Counted from the first letter of the stretch, positions 36,382-45,744 are shown. The stretch: DNA of 64,000 nt from Antedon mediterranea (GCF_964355755.1 NC_092673.1:34481648-34545647); one strand, 5' to 3'. Made by a program: numbers and translations. The notes: generated by a model from the sequence alone, not told the origin.

Positions 36382-36454
36382 TTCCCCCTGTGAGGCTCGA
36401 ACTCACGACCTTCAGATTATGAGACTGACGCGCTGCCGACTGCGCCAAGTAGGC
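36382..36454 (-). tRNA. tRNA-Met(CAT), unit 33
   Basis: C72 to A and A5 mismatch; position 5. Confidence 0.55.
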
Positions 36455-36525
36455 TGCTGAGTATACACAGAAAAAAGGCAAGCAGAACTTTCTTACAAAA
36501 GGAATTTTAACATAACAAAAGTATC

Positions 36526-36598
36526 TGCCCCCTGTGAGGCTCGAACTCACGACCTTCAGATTATGAGACTGACGCGCTGCCGACTGCGCCAAGGAGGC
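36526..36598 (-). tRNA. tRNA-Met(CAT), unit 34
   Basis: Consensus; position 6. Confidence 0.9.
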
Positions 36599-36670
36599 TG
36601 CTGAGAATACACAGAAACAAGGAAAGCATAACTTTCTTACAGAAGGAATTTTAACACAACAGAATGGGAG

Positions 36671-36742
36671 TGCCCCTTTGATGCTCAAACTCACGACCTT
36701 CAGATTATGAGACTGACGCGCTACCGACTGCGCCAATAAGGC
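36671..36742 (-). pseudogene. tRNA-Met-like, unit 35
   Basis: T-loop, D-loop and acceptor changes; position 7. Confidence 0.7.
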
Positions 36743-36810
36743 TGCTGAGTATACACAGAAAGGGCAAGCAGAACTTTTTACAGAAGAAATTTGAACACAA
36801 CAAAAATATC

Positions 36811-36883
36811 TGCCCCCTGTGAAGCTCGAACTCACGACCTTCAGATTATGAGACTGACGCGCTGCCGACTGCGCCAAGGAGGC
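36811..36883 (-). tRNA. tRNA-Met(CAT), unit 36
   Basis: One T-stem change; position 8, ends octamer 1. Confidence 0.6.
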
Positions 36884-36953
36884 TGCTGAGTATACACAGA
36901 AAAGGCAAGCATAACTTTTTTACAGAAGGAATTTTAACACAACAAAATGGGAG

Positions 36954-37026
36954 TGCCCCCTGTGATGCTCAAACTCACGACCTTCAGATTATTAGACTGA
37001 CGCGCTGCCGACTGCTCCAAGGAAGC
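36954..37026 (-). pseudogene. tRNA-like with AAT anticodon, unit 37
   Basis: Matches unit 12, offset 3571 bp. Confidence 0.75.
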
Positions 37027-37096
37027 TGCTGAGTATACACAGAAAAGGCAAGCATAACTTTTTTACAAAAGGAATTTTAACACAACAAAATGGGAG

Positions 37097-37169
37097 TGCC
37101 CCCTGTGAGGCTCGAACTCACGACCTTCAGATTATGAGACTGACGCGCTGCCGACTGCGCCAAGGAGGC
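37097..37169 (-). tRNA. tRNA-Met(CAT), unit 38
   Basis: Consensus. Confidence 0.9.
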
Positions 37170-37238
37170 TGCTGAGTGTACACAGAAAAGTCAAGCAGAA
37201 CTTTTTTACAAAAGGAATTTTAACACAACAAAAATATC

Positions 37239-37310
37239 TGCCCCTGTGAGGCTCGAACTCACGACCTTCAGATTATGAGACCGACGCGCTGCCGACTGCG
37301 CCAAGGAGGC
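37239..37310 (-). tRNA. tRNA-Met(CAT), unit 39
   Basis: 72 nt; matches unit 14. Confidence 0.6.
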
Positions 37311-37380
37311 TGCTGAGTGTACACAGAAAGGGCAAGCAGAACTTTTTTACAAAAGGAATTTGAACACAACAAAATGGGAG

Positions 37381-37453
37381 TTCCCCCTGTGAGGCTCGAA
37401 CTCACGACCTTCAGATTATGAGACTGACGCGCTGCCGACTGCGCCAAGGAGGC
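37381..37453 (-). tRNA. tRNA-Met(CAT), unit 40
   Basis: C72 to A; matches unit 15. Confidence 0.65.
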
Positions 37454-37523
37454 TGCTGAGTATACATAGAAAAGGCAAGCATAACTTTTTTACAGAAGGA
37501 ATTTTAACACAACAAAATGGGAG

Positions 37524-37596
37524 TGCCCCCTGTGAGGCTCGAACTCACGACCTTCAGATTATGAGACTGACGCGCTGCCGACTGCGCCAAGGAGGC
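37524..37596 (-). tRNA. tRNA-Met(CAT), unit 41
   Basis: Consensus; lacks the acceptor change of partner unit 16. Confidence 0.9.
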
Positions 37597-37667
37597 TGCT
37601 GAGTATACACAGAAAAAAGGAAAGCAAAACTTTCTTACAAAAGGAATTTTAACACAACAAAAATATC

Positions 37668-37740
37668 TGCCCCCTGTGAGGCTCGAACTCACGACCTTCA
37701 GATTATGAGACTGACGCGCTTCCGACTGCTCCAAGGAAGC
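37668..37740 (-). pseudogene. tRNA-Met-like, unit 42
   Basis: Matches unit 17. Confidence 0.65.
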
Positions 37741-37810
37741 TGCTGAGTATACACAGAAAAGGCAAGCATAACTTTTTTACAAAAGGAATTTGAACACAAC
37801 AAAATGGGAG

Positions 37811-37883
37811 TTCCCCCTGTGAGGCTCGAACTCACGACCTTCAGATTATGAGACTGACGCGCTGCCGACTGCGCCAAGGAGGC
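37811..37883 (-). tRNA. tRNA-Met(CAT), unit 43
   Basis: C72 to A. Confidence 0.65.
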
Positions 37884-37953
37884 TGCTGAGTATACATAGA
37901 AAAGGCAAGCATAACTTTTTTACAAAAGGAATTTTAACACAACAAAATGGGAG

Positions 37954-38026
37954 TGCCCCCTTTGAGGCTCGAACTCACGACCTTCAGATTATGAGACTGA
38001 CGCGCTGCCGACTGCGCCGAGGAGGC
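37954..38026 (-). tRNA. tRNA-Met(CAT), unit 44
   Basis: U8 to C and one T-stem edge change. Confidence 0.55.
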
Positions 38027-38095
38027 TGCTGAGTGTACACAGAAAAGTCAAGCAGAACTTTTTTACAAAAGGAATTTGAACACAACAAAAATATC

Positions 38096-38168
38096 TTCCC
38101 CCTGTGCGGCTCGAACTCACGACCTTCAGATTATGAGACTGACGCGCTACCGACTGCTCCAAGGAGGC
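38096..38168 (-). pseudogene. tRNA-Met-like, unit 45
   Basis: Matches unit 27, offset 2573 bp. Confidence 0.65.
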
Positions 38169-38237
38169 TGCTGAGTGTACACAGAAAAGTCAAGCACAAC
38201 TTTTTTACAAAAGGAATTTTAACACAACAAAAATATC

Positions 38238-38310
38238 TGCCCCCTGTGAGGCTCCAACTCACGACCTTCAGATTATGAGACTGACGTGCTGCCGACTGCG
38301 CCAAGGAGGC
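38238..38310 (-). pseudogene. tRNA-Met-like, unit 46
   Basis: Matches unit 28. Confidence 0.6.
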
Positions 38311-38382
38311 TGCTGAGTATACACAGAAAAAAGGAAAGCATAACTTTTTTACAGAAGGAATTTTAACACAACAAAATGGGAG

Positions 38383-38455
38383 TGCCCCCTGTGAGGCTCG
38401 AACTCACGACCTTCAGATTATGAGACTGACGCGCTGCCGACTGCGCCAAGTAGGC
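38383..38455 (-). tRNA. tRNA-Met(CAT), unit 47
   Basis: Matches unit 29; opens octamer 2. Confidence 0.6.
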
Positions 38456-38526
38456 TGCTGAGTATACACAGAAAAAAGGCAAGCAGAACTTTCTTACAAA
38501 AGGAATTTTAACATAACATAAATATC

Positions 38527-38599
38527 TGCCCCCTGTGAGGCTCGAACTCACGACCTTCAGATTATGAGACTGACGCGCTGCCGACTGCGCCAAGGAGGC
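38527..38599 (-). tRNA. tRNA-Met(CAT), unit 48
   Basis: Consensus; octamer 2, position 2. Confidence 0.9.
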
Positions 38600-38671
38600 T
38601 GCTGAGTATACACAGAAACAAGGAAAGCATAACTTTCTTACAGAAGGAATTTTAACACAACAGAATGGGAG

Positions 38672-38743
38672 TGCCCCTTTGATGCTCAAACTCACGACCT
38701 TCAGATTATGAGACTGACGCGCTGCCGACTGCGCCAAGGAGGC
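38672..38743 (-). pseudogene. tRNA-Met-like, unit 49
   Basis: Matches unit 31. Confidence 0.65.
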
Positions 38744-38811
38744 TGCTGAGTATACACAGAAAGGGCAAGCAGAACTTTTTACAGAAGGAATTTGAACACA
38801 ACAAAAATATC

Positions 38812-38884
38812 TGCCCCCTGTGAGGCTCGAACTCACGACCTTCAGATTATGAGACTGACGCGCTGCCGACTGCGCCAAGGAGGC
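38812..38884 (-). tRNA. tRNA-Met(CAT), unit 50
   Basis: Consensus; octamer 2, position 4. Confidence 0.9.
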
Positions 38885-38954
38885 TGCTGAGTATACACAG
38901 AAAAGGCAAGCATAACTTTTTTACAGAAGGAATTTTAACACAACAAAATGGGAG

Positions 38955-39027
38955 TTCCCCCTGTGAGGCTCGAACTCACGACCTTCAGATTATGAGACTG
39001 ACGCGCTGCCGACTGCGCCAAGTAGGC
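38955..39027 (-). tRNA. tRNA-Met(CAT), unit 51
   Basis: Matches unit 33. Confidence 0.55.
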
Positions 39028-39098
39028 TGCTGAGTATACACAGAAAAAAGGCAAGCAGAACTTTCTTACAAAAGGAATTTTAACATAACAAAAGTATC

Positions 39099-39171
39099 TG
39101 CCCCCTGTGAGGCTCGAACTCACGACCTTCAGATTATGAGACTGACGCGCTGCCGACTGCGCCAAGGAGGC
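39099..39171 (-). tRNA. tRNA-Met(CAT), unit 52
   Basis: Consensus; octamer 2, position 6. Confidence 0.9.
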
Positions 39172-39243
39172 TGCTGAGTATACACAGAAACAAGGAAAGC
39201 ATAACTTTCTTACAGAAGGAATTTTAACACAACAGAATGGGAG

Positions 39244-39315
39244 TGCCCCTTTGATGCTCAAACTCACGACCTTCAGATTATGAGACTGACGCGCTACCGA
39301 CTGCGCCAATAAGGC
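39244..39315 (-). pseudogene. tRNA-Met-like, unit 53
   Basis: Matches unit 35. Confidence 0.7.
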
Positions 39316-39383
39316 TGCTGAGTATACACAGAAAGGGCAAGCAGAACTTTTTACAGAAGAAATTTGAACACAACAAAAATATC

Positions 39384-39456
39384 TGCCCCCTGTGAAGCTC
39401 GAACTCACGACCTTCAGATTATGAGACTGACGCGCTGCCGACTGCGCCAAGGAGGC
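39384..39456 (-). tRNA. tRNA-Met(CAT), unit 54
   Basis: Matches unit 36. Confidence 0.6.
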
Positions 39457-39527
39457 TGCTGAGTATACACAGAAAAAAGGCAAGCAGAACTTTCTTACAA
39501 AAGGAATTTTAACATAACATAAATATC

Positions 39528-39600
39528 TGCCCCCTGTGAGGCTCGAACTCACGACCTTCAGATTATGAGACTGACGCGCTGCCGACTGCGCCAAGGAGGC
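39528..39600 (-). tRNA. tRNA-Met(CAT), unit 55
   Basis: Consensus; octamer 3 starts at position 2, its first member missing. Confidence 0.9.
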
Positions 39601-39672
39601 TGCTGAGTATACACAGAAACAAGGAAAGCATAACTTTCTTACAGAAGGAATTTTAACACAACAGAATGGGAG

Positions 39673-39744
39673 TGCCCCTTTGATGCTCAAACTCACGACC
39701 TTCAGATTATGAGACTGACGCGCTGCCGACTGCGCCAAGGAGGC
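39673..39744 (-). pseudogene. tRNA-Met-like, unit 56
   Basis: Matches unit 31. Confidence 0.65.
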
Positions 39745-39812
39745 TGCTGAGTATACACAGAAAGGGCAAGCAGAACTTTTTACAGAAGGAATTTGAACAC
39801 AACAAAAATATC

Positions 39813-39885
39813 TGCCCCCTGTGAGGCTCGAACTCACGACCTTCAGATTATGAGACTGACGCGCTGCCGACTGCGCCAAGGAGGC
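39813..39885 (-). tRNA. tRNA-Met(CAT), unit 57
   Basis: Consensus; octamer 3, position 4. Confidence 0.9.
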
Positions 39886-39955
39886 TGCTGAGTATACACA
39901 GAAAAGGCAAGCATAACTTTTTTACAGAAGGAATTTTAACACAACAAAATGGGAG

Positions 39956-40028
39956 TTCCCCCTGTGAGGCTCGAACTCACGACCTTCAGATTATGAGACT
40001 GACGCGCTGCCGACTGCGCCAAGTAGGC
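39956..40028 (-). tRNA. tRNA-Met(CAT), unit 58
   Basis: Matches unit 33. Confidence 0.55.
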
Positions 40029-40099
40029 TGCTGAGTATACACAGAAAAAAGGCAAGCAGAACTTTCTTACAAAAGGAATTTTAACATAACAAAAGTATC

Positions 40100-40172
40100 T
40101 GCCCCCTGTGAGGCTCGAACTCACGACCTTCAGATTATGAGACTGACGCGCTGCCGACTGCGCCAAGGAGGC
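40100..40172 (-). tRNA. tRNA-Met(CAT), unit 59
   Basis: Consensus; octamer 3, position 6. Confidence 0.9.
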
Positions 40173-40244
40173 TGCTGAGTATACACAGAAACAAGGAAAG
40201 CATAACTTTCTTACAGAAGGAATTTTAACACAACAGAATGGGAG

Positions 40245-40316
40245 TGCCCCTTTGATGCTCAAACTCACGACCTTCAGATTATGAGACTGACGCGCTACCG
40301 ACTGCGCCAATAAGGC
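40245..40316 (-). pseudogene. tRNA-Met-like, unit 60
   Basis: Matches unit 35. Confidence 0.7.
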
Positions 40317-40384
40317 TGCTGAGTATACACAGAAAGGGCAAGCAGAACTTTTTACAGAAGAAATTTGAACACAACAAAAATATC

Positions 40385-40457
40385 TGCCCCCTGTGAAGCT
40401 CGAACTCACGACCTTCAGATTATGAGACTGACGCGCTGCCGACTGCGCCAAGGAGGC
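40385..40457 (-). tRNA. tRNA-Met(CAT), unit 61
   Basis: Matches unit 36. Confidence 0.6.
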
Positions 40458-40527
40458 TGCTGAGTATACACAGAAAAGGCAAGCATAACTTTTTTACAGA
40501 AGGAATTTTAACACAACAAAATGGGAG

Positions 40528-40600
40528 TGCCCCCTGTGATGCTCAAACTCACGACCTTCAGATTATTAGACTGACGCGCTGCCGACTGCTCCAAGGAAGC
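40528..40600 (-). pseudogene. tRNA-like with AAT anticodon, unit 62
   Basis: Matches unit 37, offset 3574 bp. Confidence 0.75.
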
Positions 40601-40670
40601 TGCTGAGTATACACAGAAAAGGCAAGCATAACTTTTTTACAAAAGGAATTTTAACACAACAAAATGGGAG

Positions 40671-40743
40671 TGCCCCCTGTGAGGCTCGAACTCACGACCT
40701 TCAGATTATGAGACTGACGCGCTGCCGACTGCGCCAAGGAGGC
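40671..40743 (-). tRNA. tRNA-Met(CAT), unit 63
   Basis: Consensus. Confidence 0.9.
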
Positions 40744-40812
40744 TGCTGAGTGTACACAGAAAAGTCAAGCAGAACTTTTTTACAAAAGGAATTTTAACAC
40801 AACAAAAATATC

Positions 40813-40884
40813 TGCCCCTGTGAGGCTCGAACTCACGACCTTCAGATTATGAGACCGACGCGCTGCCGACTGCGCCAAGGAGGC
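40813..40884 (-). tRNA. tRNA-Met(CAT), unit 64
   Basis: 72 nt; matches unit 39. Confidence 0.6.
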
Positions 40885-40954
40885 TGCTGAGTGTACACAG
40901 AAAGGGCAAGCAGAACTTTTTTACAAAAGGAATTTGAACACAACAAAATGGGAG

Positions 40955-41027
40955 TTCCCCCTGTGAGGCTCGAACTCACGACCTTCAGATTATGAGACTG
41001 ACGCGCTGCCGACTGCGCCAAGGAGGC
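40955..41027 (-). tRNA. tRNA-Met(CAT), unit 65
   Basis: C72 to A. Confidence 0.65.
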
Positions 41028-41097
41028 TGCTGAGTATACATAGAAAAGGCAAGCATAACTTTTTTACAGAAGGAATTTTAACACAACAAAATGGGAG

Positions 41098-41170
41098 TGC
41101 CCCCTGTGAGGCTCGAACTCACGACCTTCAGATTATGAGACTGACGCGCTGCCGACTGCGCCAAGGAGGC
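41098..41170 (-). tRNA. tRNA-Met(CAT), unit 66
   Basis: Consensus; middle of a 430-bp trimer. Confidence 0.9.
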
Positions 41171-41241
41171 TGCTGAGTATACACAGAAAAAAGGAAAGCA
41201 AAACTTTCTTACAAAAGGAATTTTAACACAACAAAAATATC

Positions 41242-41314
41242 TGCCCCCTGTGAGGCTCGAACTCACGACCTTCAGATTATGAGACTGACGCGCTTCCGAC
41301 TGCTCCAAGGAAGC
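41242..41314 (-). pseudogene. tRNA-Met-like, unit 67
   Basis: Matches unit 42. Confidence 0.65.
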
Positions 41315-41384
41315 TGCTGAGTATACACAGAAAAGGCAAGCATAACTTTTTTACAAAAGGAATTTGAACACAACAAAATGGGAG

Positions 41385-41457
41385 TTCCCCCTGTGAGGCT
41401 CGAACTCACGACCTTCAGATTATGAGACTGACGCGCTGCCGACTGCGCCAAGGAGGC
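41385..41457 (-). tRNA. tRNA-Met(CAT), unit 68
   Basis: C72 to A; opens the second 430-bp trimer. Confidence 0.65.
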
Positions 41458-41527
41458 TGCTGAGTATACATAGAAAAGGCAAGCATAACTTTTTTACAGA
41501 AGGAATTTTAACACAACAAAATGGGAG

Positions 41528-41600
41528 TGCCCCCTGTGAGGCTCGAACTCACGACCTTCAGATTATGAGACTGACGCGCTGCCGACTGCGCCAAGGAGGC
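41528..41600 (-). tRNA. tRNA-Met(CAT), unit 69
   Basis: Consensus. Confidence 0.9.
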
Positions 41601-41671
41601 TGCTGAGTATACACAGAAAAAAGGAAAGCATAACTTTCTTACAAAAGGAATTTTAACACAACAAAAATATC

Positions 41672-41744
41672 TGCCCCCTGTGAGGCTCGAACTCACGACC
41701 TTCAGATTATGAGACTGACCCGCTTCCGACTGCTCCAAGGAAGC
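41672..41744 (-). pseudogene. tRNA-Met-like, unit 70
   Basis: As unit 42 with one more change next to the anticodon stem. Confidence 0.65.
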
Positions 41745-41814
41745 TGCTGAGTATACACAGAAAAGGCAAGCATAACTTTTTTACAAAAGGAATTTGAACA
41801 CAACAAAATGGGAG

Positions 41815-41887
41815 TTCCCCCTGTGAGGCTCGAACTCACGACCTTCAGATTATGAGACTGACGCGCTGCCGACTGCGCCAAGGAGGC
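41815..41887 (-). tRNA. tRNA-Met(CAT), unit 71
   Basis: C72 to A; opens the third trimer. Confidence 0.65.
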
Positions 41888-41957
41888 TGCTGAGTATACA
41901 TAGAAAAGGCAAGCATAACTTTTTTACAGAAGGAATTTTAACACAACAAAATGGGAG

Positions 41958-42030
41958 TGCCCCCTGTGAGGCTCGAACTCACGACCTTCAGATTATGAGA
42001 CTGACGCGCTGCCGACTGCGCCAAGGAGGC
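41958..42030 (-). tRNA. tRNA-Met(CAT), unit 72
   Basis: Consensus. Confidence 0.9.
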
Positions 42031-42101
42031 TGCTGAGTATACACAGAAAAAAGGAAAGCATAACTTTCTTACAAAAGGAATTTTAACACAACAAAAATAT
42101 C

Positions 42102-42174
42102 TGCCCCCTGTGAGGCTCGAACTCACGACCTTCAGATTATGAGACTGACCCGCTTCCGACTGCTCCAAGGAAGC
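42102..42174 (-). pseudogene. tRNA-Met-like, unit 73
   Basis: Identical in kind to unit 70. Confidence 0.65.
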
Positions 42175-42242
42175 TGCTGAGTATACACAGAAAAGGCAAG
42201 CATAACTTTTTTACAAAAGGAATTTTAACACAAAAATGGGAG

Positions 42243-42315
42243 TGCCCCCTGTGAGGCTCGAACTCACGACCTTCAGATTATGAGACTGACGCGCTGCCGA
42301 CTGCGCCAAGGAGGC
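42243..42315 (-). tRNA. tRNA-Met(CAT), unit 74
   Basis: Consensus; matches unit 18, offset 8005 bp. Confidence 0.9.
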
Positions 42316-42384
42316 TGCTGAGTGTACACAGAAAAGTCAAGCAGAACTTTTTTAAAAAAGGAATTTTAACACAACAAAAATATC

Positions 42385-42456
42385 TGCCCCTGTGAGGCTC
42401 CAACTCACGACCTTCAGATTATGAGACCGACGCGCTGCCGACTGCGCCAAGGAGGC
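42385..42456 (-). pseudogene. tRNA-Met-like, unit 75
   Basis: Matches unit 19. Confidence 0.6.
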
Positions 42457-42525
42457 TGCTGAGTGTACACAGAAAGGGCAAGCAGAACTTTTTTACAAAA
42501 GAAATTTTAACACAAAAAAAATATC

Positions 42526-42598
42526 TGCCCCCTGTGAGGCTCGAACTCACGACCTTCAGATTATGGGACTGACGCGATGCTGACTGCGTCAAGGAGGC
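42526..42598 (-). pseudogene. tRNA-Met-like, unit 76
   Basis: Matches unit 20 (U33 to C). Confidence 0.7.
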
Positions 42599-42670
42599 TG
42601 CTGAGTATACACAGAAAAAAGGCAACCATAACTTTCTTACAAAAGGAATTTAAACGCAACAAAATGGGAG

Positions 42671-42743
42671 TGCCCCCTGTGATGCTCGAACTCACGTCCT
42701 TCAGATTATGAGACTGACGCGCTGCCGACTGCGCCAAGGAGGC
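42671..42743 (-). tRNA. tRNA-Met(CAT), unit 77
   Basis: Matches unit 21. Confidence 0.55.
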
Positions 42744-42813
42744 TGCTGAGTGTACACAGAAAGGGCAAGCAGAACTTTTTTACAGAAGGAATTTGAACAC
42801 AACAAAATGGGAG

Positions 42814-42886
42814 TGCCCCCTGTGAGGCTCGAACTCACGACCTTCAGATTATGAGACTGACGCGCTGCCGACTGCGCCAAGGAGGC
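42814..42886 (-). tRNA. tRNA-Met(CAT), unit 78
   Basis: Consensus. Confidence 0.9.
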
Positions 42887-42956
42887 TGCTGAGTATACAG
42901 AAAAAAGGCAACCATAACTTTCTTACAAAAGGAATATAAACGCAACAAAATGGGAG

Positions 42957-43029
42957 TGCCCCCTGTGATGCTCGAACTCACGTCCTTCAGATTATGAGAC
43001 TGACGCGCTGCCGACTGCGCCAAGGAGGC
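42957..43029 (-). tRNA. tRNA-Met(CAT), unit 79
   Basis: Matches unit 23. Confidence 0.55.
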
Positions 43030-43099
43030 TGCTGAGTGTACACAGAAAGGGCAAGCAGAACTTTTTTACAGAAGGAATTTGAACACAACAAAATGGGAG

Positions 43100-43172
43100 T
43101 GCCCCCTGTGAGGCTCGAACTCACGACCTTCAGATTATGAGACTGACGCGCTGCCGACTGCGCCAAGGAGGC
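43100..43172 (-). tRNA. tRNA-Met(CAT), unit 80
   Basis: Consensus. Confidence 0.9.
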
Positions 43173-43242
43173 TGCTGAGTATACACAGAAAAGGCAAGCA
43201 TAACTTTTTTACAGAAGAAATTTTAACACAACAAAATGGGAG

Positions 43243-43315
43243 TGCCCCTTGTGATGCTCAAACTCACGACCTTCAGATTATTAGACTGACGCACTGCCGA
43301 CTGCTCCAAGGAGGC
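43243..43315 (-). pseudogene. tRNA-like with AAT anticodon, unit 81
   Basis: Matches unit 25. Confidence 0.75.
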
Positions 43316-43385
43316 TGCTGAGTAAACACAGAAAAGGCAAGCATAACTTTTTTACAAAAGGAATTTTAACACAACAAAATGGGAG

Positions 43386-43458
43386 TGCCCCCTGTGAGGC
43401 TCGAACTCACGACCTTCAGATTATGAGACTGACGCGCTGCCGACTGCGCCGAGGAGGC
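43386..43458 (-). tRNA. tRNA-Met(CAT), unit 82
   Basis: U8 to C; matches unit 26. Confidence 0.6.
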
Positions 43459-43527
43459 TGCTGAGTGTACACAGAAAAGTCAAGCAGAACTTTTTTACAA
43501 AAGGAATTTGAACACAACAAAAATATC

Positions 43528-43600
43528 TTCCCCCTGTGCGGCTCGAACTCACGACCTTCAGATTATGAGACTGACGCGCTACCGACTGCGCCAAGGAGGC
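43528..43600 (-). pseudogene. tRNA-Met-like, unit 83
   Basis: As unit 27 but with an intact D-stem. Confidence 0.55.
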
Positions 43601-43669
43601 TGCTGAGTGTACACAGAAAAGTCAAGCGGAACTTTTTTACAAAAGGAATTTTAACACAACAAAAATACC

Positions 43670-43742
43670 TGCCCCCTGTGAGGCTCGAACTCACGACCTT
43701 CAGATTATGAGACTGACGCGCTGCCGACTGCGCCAAGGAGGC
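43670..43742 (-). tRNA. tRNA-Met(CAT), unit 84
   Basis: Consensus. Confidence 0.9.
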
Positions 43743-43811
43743 TGCTGAGTACACACAGAAAGGGCAAGCAGAACTTTTTACAGAAGGAATTTAAACGCAA
43801 CAAAATGGGAG

Positions 43812-43884
43812 TGCCCCCTGTGAGGCTCAAACTAACAACCTTCAGATTATGAGACTGACGCGCTGCCGACTGCGACAAGGAGGC
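43812..43884 (-). pseudogene. tRNA-Met-like, unit 85
   Basis: T-loop, T-stem, variable-loop and D-stem changes. Confidence 0.7.
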
Positions 43885-43954
43885 TGCTGAGTATACACAG
43901 AAAAGGCAAGCATAACTTTTTTACAGAAGGAATTTTAACACAACAAAATGGGAG

Positions 43955-44027
43955 TGCCCCCTGTGATGCTCAAACTCACGACCTTCAGATTATTAGACTG
44001 ACGCGCTGGTGACTGCTCCAAGGAAGT
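43955..44027 (-). pseudogene. tRNA-like with AAT anticodon, unit 86
   Basis: AAT copy with further D-loop and acceptor decay. Confidence 0.75.
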
Positions 44028-44101
44028 TGCTGAGTATTTTATACACAGAAAAGTCAAGCAGAACTTTTTTACAAAAGGAATTTGAACACAACAAAAATAT
44101 C

Positions 44102-44174
44102 TTCCCCCTGTGAGGCTCGAACTCACGACTTTCACATTATGAGACTGACGCGCTACCGACTGCTCCAAGGAGGC
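44102..44174 (-). pseudogene. tRNA-Met-like, unit 87
   Basis: Anticodon-stem and D-arm changes. Confidence 0.65.
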
Positions 44175-44243
44175 TGCTGAGTGTACACAGAAAAGTCAAG
44201 CACAACTTTTTTACAAAAGGAATTTTAACACAACAAAAATATC

Positions 44244-44316
44244 TGCCCCCTGTGAGGCTCCAACTCACGACCTTCAGATTATGAGACTGACTCGCTGCCG
44301 ACTGCGCCAAGGAGGC
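44244..44316 (-). pseudogene. tRNA-Met-like, unit 88
   Basis: T-loop C56 to G, as in unit 28. Confidence 0.6.
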
Positions 44317-44388
44317 TGCTGAGTATACACAGAAAAAAGGAAAGCATAACTTTTTTACAGAAGGAATTTTAACACAACAAAATGGGAG

Positions 44389-44461
44389 TGCCCCCTGTGA
44401 GGCTCGAACTCACGACCTTCAGATTATGAGACTGACGCGCTGCCGACTGCGCCAAGTAGGC
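44389..44461 (-). tRNA. tRNA-Met(CAT), unit 89
   Basis: Matches unit 29; opens octamer 4. Confidence 0.6.
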
Positions 44462-44532
44462 TGCTGAGTATACACAGAAAAAACGCAAGCAGAACTTTCT
44501 TACAAAAGGAATTTTAACATAACATAAATATC

Positions 44533-44605
44533 TGCCCCCTGTGAGGCTCGAACTCACGACCTTCAGATTATGAGACTGACGCGCTGCCGACTGCGCCAAG
44601 GAGGC
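44533..44605 (-). tRNA. tRNA-Met(CAT), unit 90
   Basis: Consensus; octamer 4, position 2. Confidence 0.9.
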
Positions 44606-44677
44606 TGCTGAGTATACACAGAAACAAGGAAAGCATAACTTTCTTACAGAAGGAATTTTAACACAACAGAATGGGAG

Positions 44678-44749
44678 TGCCCCTTTGATGCTCAAACTCA
44701 CGACCTTCAGATTATGAGACTGACGCGCTGCCGACTGCGCCAAGGAGGC
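44678..44749 (-). pseudogene. tRNA-Met-like, unit 91
   Basis: Matches unit 31. Confidence 0.65.
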
Positions 44750-44817
44750 TGCTGAGTATACACAAAAAGGGCAAGCAGAACTTTTTACAGAAGGAATTTG
44801 AACACAACAAAAATATC

Positions 44818-44890
44818 TGCCCCCTGTGAGGCTCGAACTCACGACCTTCAGATTATGAGACTGACGCGCTGCCGACTGCGCCAAGGAGGC
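44818..44890 (-). tRNA. tRNA-Met(CAT), unit 92
   Basis: Consensus; octamer 4, position 4. Confidence 0.9.
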
Positions 44891-44960
44891 TGCTGAGTAT
44901 ACACAGAAAAGGCAAGCATAACTTTTTTACAGAAGGAATTTTAACACAACAAAATGGGAG

Positions 44961-45033
44961 TTCCCCCTGTGAGGCTCGAACTCACGACCTTCAGATTATG
45001 AGACTGACGCGCTGCCGACTGCGCCAAGTAGGC
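44961..45033 (-). tRNA. tRNA-Met(CAT), unit 93
   Basis: Matches unit 33. Confidence 0.55.
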
Positions 45034-45104
45034 TGCTGAGTATACACAGAAAAAAGGCAAGCAGAACTTTCTTACAAAAGGAATTTTAACATAACAAAAG
45101 TATC

Positions 45105-45177
45105 TGCCCCCTGTGAGGCTCGAACTAGCGACCTTCAGATTATGAGACTGACGCGCTGCCGACTGCGCCAAGGAGGC
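45105..45177 (-). tRNA. tRNA-Met(CAT), unit 94
   Basis: As consensus with one T-stem change. Confidence 0.65.
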
Positions 45178-45249
45178 TGCTGAGTATACACAGAAACAAG
45201 GAAAGCATAACTTTCTTACAGAAGGAATTTTAACACAACAGAATGGGAG

Positions 45250-45321
45250 TGCCCCTTTGATGCTCAAACTCACGACCTTCAGATTATGAGACTGACGCGC
45301 TACCGACTGCGCCAGTGAGGC
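45250..45321 (-). pseudogene. tRNA-Met-like, unit 95
   Basis: Matches unit 35 with one more acceptor change. Confidence 0.7.
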
Positions 45322-45389
45322 TGCTGAGTATACACAGAAAGGGCAAGCAGAACTTTTTACAGAAGAAATTTGAACACAACAAAAATATC

Positions 45390-45462
45390 TGCCCCCTGTG
45401 AAGCTCGAACTCACGACCTTCAGATTATGAGACTGACGCGCTGCCGACTGCGCCAAGGAGGC
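45390..45462 (-). tRNA. tRNA-Met(CAT), unit 96
   Basis: Matches unit 36; ends octamer 4. Confidence 0.6.
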
Positions 45463-45532
45463 TGCTGAGTATACACAGACAAGGCAAGCATAATTTTTTT
45501 ACAGAAGGAATTTTAACACAACAAAATGGGAG

Positions 45533-45603
45533 TGCCCCTGTGAGGCTCGAACTCACGACCTTCAGATTATGAGACTGACGCGCTGCGACTGCGCCAAGGA
45601 GGC
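45533..45603 (-). pseudogene. tRNA-Met-like, unit 97
   Basis: 71 nt; one base lost in the D-loop and one in the acceptor. Confidence 0.6.
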
Positions 45604-45671
45604 TTCTGAGTATACACAGAAAGGGCAAGCAGAACTTTTTACAGAAGGAATTTGAACACAACAAAAATATC

Positions 45672-45744
45672 TGCCCCCTGTGAGGCTCGAACTCACGACC
45701 TTCAGATTATGAGACTGACGCGCTGCCGACTGCGCCAAGGAGGC
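45672..45744 (-). tRNA. tRNA-Met(CAT), unit 98
   Basis: Consensus; last intact unit. Confidence 0.9.
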
